A stretch of DNA of 64,000 nucleotides from Methylovulum sp. (GTDB lineage: Bacteria > Pseudomonadota > Gammaproteobacteria > Methylococcales > Methylomonadaceae), in NCBI GenBank assembly GCA_028712695.1, contig JAQTQZ010000005.1, positions 1-64,000 of the forward strand, given 5' to 3'. A program made the position numbers and the translations under genes. Position 1 is the first letter of the stretch. Each line of letters opens with the position of its first letter. Shown here in pieces: positions 52,410 to 61,300 of the stretch. The notes beneath the pieces are model-generated. The model had not been told where the DNA came from, did not search any database, and worked only from the letters and a program-made list of their open reading frames with translations.

Positions 52410-52832
52410 ATGTTATGTTATCCCGCCATCCTTGAAAAAAATCCCGACACAGGAACTATCCTAGTTTCCTTCCCCGATATACCTTTTGCCCATTCCGTCG
52501 GCGATGATGAAGCGGAAGCCCTGCTCAATGCCGAAGCCGCATTGGTCACTGCCTTTGAAATCTGCGAGGAAAAGCGCGAAGCGATACCCATGCCGTCCGC
52601 CGTTGAAGCAGGGCAAACACTGGTTTCCTTGCCGGTGATCGTTGCAGGCAAAGTGGCGCTTTATAACGCCATGCTATCCGAATCCAAACGCAAGACAGAT
52701 ATGGCGCGGCTGCTGAACATAGCCCCAACGCTGGTGGATAGGTTGCTGTCGTTCCGGCACAAAAGCCGTATTGAGCAAATTGAAACGGCGTTGGCGGTAT
52801 TGGGGAAACGGTTGGTCGTGGGAGTAATGTAA
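52410..52832 (+). CDS. hicB: HicB-type antitoxin
   Basis: A 140-residue antitoxin. The N-terminal HicB domain (YPAILEKNPDTGTILVSFPD, AEALLNAEAALVTAFE) is followed by a helical C-terminal DNA-binding part (MARLLNIAPTLVDRLLSFRHKS). A strong AAAGGAG site precedes its ATG. The pair forms a complete toxin-antitoxin module placed between hypD and hypE. Confidence 0.9.
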   Translation: MLCYPAILEKNPDTGTILVSFPDIPFAHSVGDDEAEALLNAEAALVTAFEICEEKREAIPMPSAVEAGQTLVSLPVIVAGKVALYNAMLSESKRKTDMARLLNIAPTLVDRLLSFRHKSRIEQIETALAVLGKRLVVGVM

Positions 52833-52969
52833 GTTGTGGTTACGAATTTCAGCATTAATAATGGTCTCATTGCGTTGGAGGTTTCTTGGTGTGGCTGCGC
52901 TAAGGCGATAAAGGTTTATTAGTGTCTGTGCCAACGCGATTAGCATAATCTTAATGGTTAAAGAAAAGC

Positions 52970-53929
52970 ATGATTGAATACGATGACGCATTTTTACAAA
53001 AAACATTACAAACCACATTTGAAAGCCCTGAACATTACAAAATTCCAAAAGGCATCATTCGTTATGATTATGCAGATTCTCATGGCTGGTGGGTACGCGT
53101 CACAAGAGATAAAGCTATGTTTCGAACAATATTCTTTGATAGCTTACATGGAGGAATCGAGAACGGTTTGAAGAAAGCCATTCTATATAGGCATGAACTG
53201 CTCTCTTCATTTCCTATAACAATTAAACGTATACATGCAAGGGTTATAGCACGAGAACCAGAAAATCGGATTCGTTTAACAACCGGGAAAGGAAAACTTC
53301 AACCTTATGTAGCTTGGGAAGCCACCTGGTATGATGAAAATCACAAAGTAAAGGCGAAGCGTTTTTCAGTAAATAAATTTGGTCATGAAGAAGCAAAAGC
53401 ACTAGCACTTGAAGCCGCTAGGGCTAATCATAATAAGGAGCCCAAAATTACAAGTCAGCCAGACCCGTATCAAGATGATAAATTTAAAGCCATTCTTCGG
53501 GCTGATGTTGAAGTGCTTGCATCAATCAAAAGCGCTCGTTATTCCAAAGGTATTTCAAAGCAACAGCAAATTGAAAATAGCTATCCATTTGCACTGGAGG
53601 GAGAGAGGAAGCTAGGTATACATTTTTTAATCGAACGTGACAGAAAACTTCGTAATCAAAAAATTGAAATATTTTTGGACAATCACGGAAAGTTGTTTTG
53701 CGAATTATGCAATTTTCGTTTTATTGATGCTTATCCGTTTCTATTGACGGACATTATCGAAGTTCATCATATTGTGCCGCTTTCCACGCTGAATACTACT
53801 GCAAATGTGTCTTTAAGCGATTTAATGCTTCTTTGCTCAAATTGTCATACAGCAGTGCATCAAGGAGATGCTGAGAAGAATCTGTCAGCTGCTATGATGC
53901 ACTTTAAGGCCAAGTCATTTACGGATTAA
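52970..53929 (+). CDS. HNH endonuclease with AP2-like DNA-binding domain
   Basis: A 319-residue protein. Residues 95-145 look like an AP2/ERF-type DNA-binding domain (YVAWEATWYDENHKVKAKRF, EEAKALALEAARA). The C-terminus is an HNH nuclease: CELCNFRF, EVHHIVPLSTL and LMLLCSNCHTAVH with paired zinc cysteines and His-His. The combination is typical of homing-type or restriction-type endonucleases. It is AT-richer than the hyp genes and is likely a recent arrival. An AAAGAAAAGC site lies before ATG. It may act as a defence or mobile-element nuclease. Confidence 0.85.
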   Translation: MIEYDDAFLQKTLQTTFESPEHYKIPKGIIRYDYADSHGWWVRVTRDKAMFRTIFFDSLHGGIENGLKKAILYRHELLSSFPITIKRIHARVIAREPENRIRLTTGKGKLQPYVAWEATWYDENHKVKAKRFSVNKFGHEEAKALALEAARANHNKEPKITSQPDPYQDDKFKAILRADVEVLASIKSARYSKGISKQQQIENSYPFALEGERKLGIHFLIERDRKLRNQKIEIFLDNHGKLFCELCNFRFIDAYPFLLTDIIEVHHIVPLSTLNTTANVSLSDLMLLCSNCHTAVHQGDAEKNLSAAMMHFKAKSFTD

Positions 53930-53987
53930 CCACTGGATGACACACCCCCTACTCATTCTTCCGACAATTTTAAATAGTGTTTAACCT

Positions 53988-54197
53988 ATGCAAACCATCG
54001 AATTAGAAGCGACCATAACAGAATCGCACGAAATACATTTGCAATTGCCTGACAATATCAATGCGTCAAGAGCAAAAGTGATTGTTATGTATGATGAAAC
54101 GGTGGCTCCCATTACTAAAAAACGAGTCTTTGGACAATACCGGGATAAAATAAGCATTGCGGAAACATTTGACGATGAATTGCCAGACAATGAGTGA
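53988..54197 (+). CDS. Orphan antitoxin-like protein
   Basis: A 69-residue protein with a beta-strand N-terminus (IELEATITESHEIHLQLPDN) and KVIVMYDET, then KRVFGQYRDKISIAETFDDELPD. This resembles the small antitoxins that normally precede PIN-domain or RelE toxins, but no toxin gene follows; the end LPDNE is a few residues shorter than relatives. A toxin may have been lost when the Uma2 gene was placed here. Confidence is limited. Confidence 0.5.
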   Translation: MQTIELEATITESHEIHLQLPDNINASRAKVIVMYDETVAPITKKRVFGQYRDKISIAETFDDELPDNE

Positions 54198-54279
54198 TAT
54201 TTAAGTTAATAGCTTTACCGTTTGCCCTAAACCTGTCGTAGGACAGACATAAAGCCATTAAATAAAACAGGATTAAACA

Positions 54280-54891
54280 ATGCCTAAAATCACCCAATTA
54301 TCGCAATTAGACTTAAACCAAACATACAGTTATGCCGATTACTTGACTTGGCAATTAAATGAAGCCGTTGAATTGATTAAAGGCAAAATCATGCTGATGT
54401 CGCCTGCGCCGAATGTAAAGCATCAGGATATTTCTGCAAATTTAACGACATTGCTGCACAACTTTTTCAAACATAAAAAATGCCGCGTTTATGCCGCGCC
54501 TTTTGATGTGCGCCTATACGACCGCAAAAAATCCATTCTAGCCAACCAAGACATTCATACCGTTGTCCAGCCTGATTTGAGCGTTATTTGTAATCCTGAA
54601 GTTTTGGACGAACAAGGCTGCAATGGTGCGCCCGACTGGATTATTGAGATTTTATCCAAAGGAAACTCCAAACGGGAGATGCAAATCAAATATGAACTCT
54701 ATCGAGAAAGCGGCGTGCAGGAATACTGGATTGTTTATCCCAATGACCAAGCAATCCATCAATTTGTCCTGGATGACAACGGGCGTTACCAACTAAAGTA
54801 CATGTACACGGATGACGACATCGCCGCTTCGCATTTATTCCCCGAATTAGCTATTGCCCTGACTGAAGTGTTTGAAACGTGGCAAAAGTAG
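54280..54891 (+). CDS. Uma2-family (DUF820) restriction-endonuclease-like protein
   Basis: A 203-residue protein of the Uma2 family, which has a PD-(D/E)xK-like core: ADYLTWQLNEAVELIKGKI, HQDISANLTTLLHNFFK, then VQPDLSVICNPEVLD (Asp) and PDWIIEILSKGNSKREMQIK (Glu-x-Leu-Ser). Such proteins are abundant in cyanobacteria and mobile contexts; activity is mostly unproven. Translation begins at an ATG after a poor ACAGGAT site. hypE starts 64 bp later. Confidence 0.85.
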   Translation: MPKITQLSQLDLNQTYSYADYLTWQLNEAVELIKGKIMLMSPAPNVKHQDISANLTTLLHNFFKHKKCRVYAAPFDVRLYDRKKSILANQDIHTVVQPDLSVICNPEVLDEQGCNGAPDWIIEILSKGNSKREMQIKYELYRESGVQEYWIVYPNDQAIHQFVLDDNGRYQLKYMYTDDDIAASHLFPELAIALTEVFETWQK

Positions 54892-54955
54892 TAAAGCATC
54901 ATGCGCCACCTGTTGAAAGTCAGCATTTGCTGAGTAGTTACCAGAAATCATTCTT

Positions 54956-55999
54956 ATGCCCAATCCTTATACAACAAAATTAAATCTAGTTACCGGCAAA
55001 GTCGACCTAAGCCATGGCGGGGGCGGCCGCGCGATGGCCCAGCTGATCGACGAGCTGTTCATCAAGCATTTCGATAACGACTTGCTGCGCCAGCGTAACG
55101 ACCAAGCCCTGTTCACCGTACCGGCGGGACGGCTGGTTATCAGCACCGACGGCCATGTGATTTCGCCGCTGTTTTTTCCGGGCGGCGACATCGGCTCGCT
55201 GGCGGTGCACGGCACGGTTAATGATGTCGCGATGTCCGGCGCGCAGCCGCTTTATCTGGCCGCGGGCTTTATCCTGGAAGAAGGCTTGCCGCTGGCCGAC
55301 CTGGAAAAAATCGTCATCAGCATGGCGGCTGCGGCCAAACGCGCCGGTACGCCTGTCGTGACCGGCGACACCAAGGTGGTGGAGCGCGGCAAGGGCGACG
55401 GCGTGTTTATTACTACGACCGGCGTCGGCATCGTGCCGGAGGGCGTCAACATTTCCGGCGACCGCGCGCAACCGGGTTGTGCGGTTTTGCTCAGCGGCTC
55501 GATAGGCGATCACGGCGTTGCGATCATGGCCGGACGGGAAAACCTGCAATTCGACACGACGATTGTTTCCGATTCCGCCGCGCTGAATTCGCTGGTCGCC
55601 GACATGGTCGCCGCCGCGCCGGAGGCTATCCATTGCTTACGCGACCCGACCCGCGGCGGCCTGGCGACGGCGTTGAACGAGCTGGCGCAGCAATCCGGCG
55701 TCGGCATGGTCATCGACGAAACGCAGATACCGATCAAGGCCGAAGTCAAAGCCGCCTGCGAAATTCTGGGTTTAGACCCGCTGTATGTCGCCAACGAAGG
55801 CAAGCTGGTGTGCATTTGCTCTGCTGATGCTGCCGGACGCCTGCTTGCGGTGATGCAGCAACATCCGCTGGGCCGCGATGCCGCAATCATCGGCGACGTG
55901 ATTGCCGACGCTCACGGTTTTGTGCAAATGCGCACGGCTTTCGGCGGGCGGCGCATCGTCGATTGGCCGGTCGGTGAGCAGTTGCCGCGCATCTGCTGA
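54956..55999 (+). CDS. hypE: Carbamoyl-dehydratase HypE
   Basis: A 347-residue enzyme that dehydrates a carbamoylated C-terminal Cys to the thiocyanate used as CN ligand. DLSHGGGGRAMAQLIDELF and FFPGGDIGSLAVHGTVNDVAMSGAQPL are ATP-binding blocks; RDPTRGGLATALNELA is typical, and the C-terminus PRIC supplies the reactive Cys. It starts at ATG 54956 after the inserted cargo and overlaps hypF (TGATG). Confidence 0.97.
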   Translation: MPNPYTTKLNLVTGKVDLSHGGGGRAMAQLIDELFIKHFDNDLLRQRNDQALFTVPAGRLVISTDGHVISPLFFPGGDIGSLAVHGTVNDVAMSGAQPLYLAAGFILEEGLPLADLEKIVISMAAAAKRAGTPVVTGDTKVVERGKGDGVFITTTGVGIVPEGVNISGDRAQPGCAVLLSGSIGDHGVAIMAGRENLQFDTTIVSDSAALNSLVADMVAAAPEAIHCLRDPTRGGLATALNELAQQSGVGMVIDETQIPIKAEVKAACEILGLDPLYVANEGKLVCICSADAAGRLLAVMQQHPLGRDAAIIGDVIADAHGFVQMRTAFGGRRIVDWPVGEQLPRIC

Positions 56000-58383
56000 T
56001 GCCCGGCAGGGCGATACGGGTACGCGGCATCGTGCAGGGCGTCGGCTTCAGGCCGATGATCTGGCGGCTGGCCGGGCAATACGGGTTGAGCGGGGAAGTC
56101 TGGAACGACGGGCTGGGCGTGATGATTCATGCTTTCGGCAGCGAGGCAGACCTGGATGCCTTCATCCGGCAAATACCGTCACATAAACCGCCGCTGGCCC
56201 GGATTGACAGCCTGGATGTGCAGACGCTGAATGAACTGCCGCATAGCGGCGATTTCCGCATCATCGCCAGCCAACATGGCGGCGCAGAAACCCCCATCGC
56301 CGCCGATGCCGCGACTTGCCCCGATTGCCTAGCCGAAATCGCCGATCCCAATAACCGCCGTTACCGCTACCCATTCACCAACTGCACGCATTGCGGGCCG
56401 AGGCTGTCCATCATCCGGCGCGTGCCTTACGACCGTTGCCATACCAGCATGGCGGAATTTGCGCTGTGCCCGCAATGCAGGCAGGAATACGGCGATCCCG
56501 CCGACCGCCGCTTCCACGCCCAGGCTAACTGCTGCCCGGACTGCGGCCCCAGGCTTAGCCTGGAAGACCAGTGCGGACAGCCACTGGATTGCGCCGATCC
56601 AGTTAAACACGCCGCCGGGCTGATCCGGCAAGGTTGCATCATTGCGATCAAAGGTCTGGGCGGTTTTCATCTGGCCTGCGATGCACTGGATGCCGACGCG
56701 GTCAACCGCTTGCGCGAGCGCAAACGCCGCTATGCCAAGCCGTTCGCGCTCATGGCTAAGGATGTCGAGATGATTGCACGTTACGCCCGGCTGGATGAGC
56801 AAGAAACGCGCGCCCTGCATGATAAAGCCGCGCCGATCGTGTTGCTGACGGCGCACGGCGAAGCGGTTGCGCAAGGCGTCGCGCCGGATGATGACAAGCT
56901 TGGCTTCATGCTGCCTTACACGCCGCTGCACACGCTGTTATTGCAGGACTTGGTCGCGCCTATCGTGCTGACGTCCGGCAATGTCAGTGATGAACCGCAA
57001 TGCACGGACAACGATGAGGCGCGGGAAAAGCTGGCGGGCATTGCCGATTATTGGCTGCTGCATGACCGGACCATCGTCAACCGGCTGGATGATCCGGTGG
57101 TCCGGTTGATGGACGGCAACATCCGCCTGTTGCGCCGGGCGCGCGGTTACAGCCCGGAGGCGCTGGCGTTGCCGCCCGGTTTCGAGCAGGCCGGGCATAT
57201 CCTGGCGATGGGCGCGGAGCTGAAGAACAGTTTCTGTTTGCTAAAAAACGGTCAGGCCATTGTCAGCCAGCATATCGGCGATCTGGAAAATGCCGCCGTT
57301 CAGCACGATTACCGCAACGCGATTGCGTTGTATAAGAATCTTTATGATTTTCGGCCCGAATGTATTACCGTCGATAATCATCCCGGCTATTTGTCGACGC
57401 AATACGGGCAAGCGCTGGCCGAAACCGGCGCGGCGGTGTTGGCGCCGGTGCAGCATCATCACGCCCATCTGGCCGCCTGTCTGGCCGAACACGGCATTGC
57501 GCGGGATGCGCCGCCGGTATTGGCGGCGATATTCGATGGGCTGGGCATGGGCGATGACGGCGGCTTATGGGGCGGAGAATTTCTGCTGGGCGATTACCGC
57601 CGCTGCACACGGCTAGGTCATTTCAAAGCTATCGCCTTGCCTGGTGGCACCCAGGCGATGCGTGAACCTTGGCGCAATGCTTACGCGCAATTGCGCCAGT
57701 ATTTCGAATTGCCAAGATTGCAACAGAACTATGCCGATTTGGACATCATCCAATTACTGGCAAGCAAACCGCTGGCGACGTTGGCGACGATGATAGCCAA
57801 AAACATCAATTCCCCCGCGAGTACCTCCTGCGGGCGTTGGTTTGACGCTTTCGCCGCCGCGCTGGGTTTGCACGGCGAACAGGTCGATTATGAAGGCCAA
57901 GCGGCGATTGCGCTGGAAGTGTTGGCAACACCCGTGTTTGCCCATGAACAGGCCTACCCGCAAGCCTGCTGTATTGCCAATGATGGGGGGGTGTCGGTAT
58001 TAGGCTGGCAAGGCTTATGGCAAGCGGTGCTGGATGACTTAAAGCGTGGCACGGATAAAGCCCGCATCGCCGCCCGTATCCATCACAGCCTCGCCGCCGC
58101 GACAACTGGGCTATTGGTACAACTCAGCCGCGAAACGAGCATTGACCATATCGTGCTCAGCGGCGGCGTCTTCCAAAACCGCCTATTGCTGGAAGCCGTG
58201 ACGCAGCAATTGCAGCAACAGGGGCTTACCGTGCTGTCACCGCAACGCTATCCGATGAACGACGGCGGTCTGGCATTGGGACAGGCAGTGGTTGCCGCAG
58301 CGCGGGACATTGCCGATTCTGCATGCTTTCCTACACAGACGGGACTGAAGCAAGGTCGTCGAGCGGTAACGAGAGATTCCTGA
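55999..58383 (+). CDS. hypF: Carbamoyltransferase HypF
   Basis: A 794-residue enzyme that transfers carbamoyl from carbamoyl phosphate to HypE. Domains in order: acylphosphatase (VRGIVQGVGFRPMIWRLA), two zinc fingers (CPDCLAEI, CTHCGPRLS; CPQCRQEYGD, CPDCGPRL), YrdC-like (IAIKGLGGFHLACDA) and Kae1-like (HHHAHLAACLAEHG, DGLGMGDDGGLWGGEF, GGVFQNRLLLEAV). The last 53 bp overlap, tail to tail, the 3' end of the giant gene on the other strand. Its C-terminal tail (PTQTGLKQGRRAVTRDS) is not conserved family sequence and is encoded in this overlap. Confidence 0.96.
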   Translation: MPGRAIRVRGIVQGVGFRPMIWRLAGQYGLSGEVWNDGLGVMIHAFGSEADLDAFIRQIPSHKPPLARIDSLDVQTLNELPHSGDFRIIASQHGGAETPIAADAATCPDCLAEIADPNNRRYRYPFTNCTHCGPRLSIIRRVPYDRCHTSMAEFALCPQCRQEYGDPADRRFHAQANCCPDCGPRLSLEDQCGQPLDCADPVKHAAGLIRQGCIIAIKGLGGFHLACDALDADAVNRLRERKRRYAKPFALMAKDVEMIARYARLDEQETRALHDKAAPIVLLTAHGEAVAQGVAPDDDKLGFMLPYTPLHTLLLQDLVAPIVLTSGNVSDEPQCTDNDEAREKLAGIADYWLLHDRTIVNRLDDPVVRLMDGNIRLLRRARGYSPEALALPPGFEQAGHILAMGAELKNSFCLLKNGQAIVSQHIGDLENAAVQHDYRNAIALYKNLYDFRPECITVDNHPGYLSTQYGQALAETGAAVLAPVQHHHAHLAACLAEHGIARDAPPVLAAIFDGLGMGDDGGLWGGEFLLGDYRRCTRLGHFKAIALPGGTQAMREPWRNAYAQLRQYFELPRLQQNYADLDIIQLLASKPLATLATMIAKNINSPASTSCGRWFDAFAAALGLHGEQVDYEGQAAIALEVLATPVFAHEQAYPQACCIANDGGVSVLGWQGLWQAVLDDLKRGTDKARIAARIHHSLAAATTGLLVQLSRETSIDHIVLSGGVFQNRLLLEAVTQQLQQQGLTVLSPQRYPMNDGGLALGQAVVAAARDIADSACFPTQTGLKQGRRAVTRDS

Positions 58384-61300
58384 GCCTTAGCAGCGGCATC
58401 TTGTTGCCGCTGGTTCCGATGGTTGAGAAAATTGACAGGTCAAAACCGAAAGCACCATTCCGGCTCGCTTCATTATCCTGCTTGTATTTCGGTTTCTGGT
58501 CGATGAACCATGTCGTAACGGCGTTTGCCAATGCGCCAGAGAACGATGCAATCCCTGCTTCGGTCGTATCGACTGGCGCATGGGTTTTCAGTAGCATTGG
58601 CTGAGTCACCACAATCTGCTCGGAGGCACTGTTCCCCAGCATGAGCTGATAACTATAGCTCCCTTCAATAGTAATGACTTGCCCTTTATCCCCAGCCAGT
58701 GCGTAGAGATCGGTAAAAAACCGGATCAGCGTATCAGTAAGCTGGCGTTTTTCAGGGGCGGGGATGGCCTGCTCCGGATTGTAGATTTTAACATTGCTGG
58801 CATTGTCGATGAGGGGGAGCAGCAAATTGGCAAATTTTGCCAATTGGGAGGTATAGATGAATTTATCCGCCGCCAACCTATCGCCAAAAAATTCGTTCCG
58901 CTTCACATAGGCGGCGGCCCAAGCGTTCTGATACTCAAAAAGATTCAGGTTGTCGATAGAGAGCTGGCGGGTAGAAATGATTTCTCCTTTTTCCGGGGTC
59001 AAATAAACGGTTATATTGTTTTCAGTAGTGGTGAACCAGTAAGAGTCCTCTTCATCTGCCAAGACGGTGGTATAGCCATTCAGGTGCATTACCGGGAGCG
59101 GCAGATTCGGATACGGCGTTGAATGTGAAGCATCCCGTTCAATGGTGACCAGAAAACGATCGTTATATTTTGGATCGGCACCTTGATGAATAATGTAGTA
59201 GTTTCCTGGTTCAGTGATGTTCCCGCCACCAGTCGGCACCCAATACGGAAAGTAGTATGCCGCATCGTTCATTAATCCCAGAAGTGATTTTAATCCCCCT
59301 TTTGCCCGCAGGACAATCTCGTCCGTTCCGGTCATCTGCAAGGTGACGTTCTTCAAATAGTTGGTGAAGCTGTCATTCAAATCCTTTTGCACCGTCGTAT
59401 ATTGTGCCAAAACTTCAAACAGTTTTTTCGAATTATCGACGGCGAACATTCTCAGGCCCGAATCGTCGACATTCATCCGGACAATAGTATGGACAGTGTC
59501 CTGCATCATCGTCGAACGGACGTAGGTGTAGCTGTAGTCCCACCGGAGTATTTCAGAAAGTTTCGGATCAACCGGAAGATCCTGCTGCTGATCCTGGGTG
59601 GTCATTGACGGAGCACCTGGATACGCCCGCAGCGGAACGGGGATAGCAACGGGGCCGAGGGTTTTGAAGAGGGGGCCGTCTTCCGTTGCCGTGCTAGGAT
59701 CGGGGGGGATAAAGAAGGAGAGCCAAGAAGAGGCTTCGTAATCTGCGATTCCCGGTACCGATCCGATATCATGTTCCAGATTTGTAGCCACATAATCGAG
59801 ATTAAAATTGGCAACCGCACTATCCCCCGGATTTTTCGCATAGAAGAGAAAAGTCAGGTCACTCGTCTGCGGGGTGGTGTCAAGGTTTACTTTTGCCGAT
59901 GAAAAGGAGTAGTTCTGGCCTAAATTACTCCCTTTCCCCGCATCATTGCCGCCAGAAATAATCGGCGTCCCATACATTCTCGGAGCGATGCTTGCATCTT
60001 TTCCAGTGAATGCCGCCGTCACTTCCATAGGATAGGAAACAATAGTCGTCACCTTGTACGCTTCTGTCAGGTTAATCAGCATTTGCTGTTTTAAGCGCTC
60101 GGCGGCGGATGCAGGGTCGGTGCTCTGTTGGTCTGATAAGATCGGTGCGGTGCGTGACAATGCGTAGGCTGAGGCGAGATCCTCTTTGGCTTGCAAAATA
60201 TCTGGCAGGAGGCTTTCACCGGTGAGATAGTCCACCAGGAATGCCTGGGAGATCAGGTTGGGCGAAAGAAGGTTGTCGACCGCGCTGAAAAATGAATTCA
60301 ACCAGACATCCATATCGATATTCTGGAAAGTGTTGCCGCTGCTTTTGGTTAAGTCAATCGCACCCGTGGAGGCATCCCATGGATGGATTTCGACAGTTTC
60401 CGATTGCAAGGTGGTCGCCAGCGGGGTGGGCGCAAAGAAGACCGGGTCGCCAGCCTTCCCAAAATAGATGGCGTTGGCCTTCGACAGCCCCATTCTGACC
60501 ACCCAGAGCGGTTTCTGCGCGCCTGAAGCAGAAGCGCCGGATGAATACCGGTCATACCCGGAAGCAAGTTTTAAGGTATGTGACCCGGCTACGGTAAAGA
60601 TGCTTTCAAAATCAATGGCAAACGAATCCAATGCATAGGTAGGAATCCCATCGCTTGCCTGGGAGCTGCTGGCCTGTGCCGCAACATACGGATCAAGCGC
60701 AGTCGCCGCCCGATAGACGGTCAGGTCGTCGGCAAACGCCGCCGCCACATAGGTGCTATTCCGTAAAATCTCAAATGCAACGGTGAGCTCGAACAGTTCA
60801 GCACTGTTCTGGTCAGCAAGGGCTACCGGCTCGGTAATACACCAGTAATTCCACTCATCTGCCGAACCACCCAGCATCTTAACAATATCGCTACAACTGC
60901 CACCAACAACCGGAGCGTATTCAGTTCCTGCCGCCCTAGCCTGTAGATAGAGATAAATGTCCTTAATCGCTTGCTGGAGCACGGCAACATCATCGCTCCC
61001 GAGATAGCCTGGAGCGGTGGCCAATAGCGATGTCAGCAACGAAAAGTTCACCGAAAACTCCGCTAGACCCTGAAGGGAGGGTTGGCAGGTTTGGTAATAG
61101 ATCGTTTTGTAGGTTTCCAGATCCTTTTTCGCCTGTTCCTGCCATTGTTTGTCCGGTTCGCTCGAATCTTCCGTATAGAGAGACGTGTCAAAATGCAGGA
61201 TCAACACCAGCGATGGTACACCGGAGATGCTCTTGAACAGGTACTGCGGAACGATGCTCGGCCATCCCGATAACGGAATGAGGTCATCGGTGTATCCGAG

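Noticed and set aside
55007-55633. Minus-strand open frame opposite hypE
   Set aside because: Shadow frame of a conserved gene without start signal or domain.
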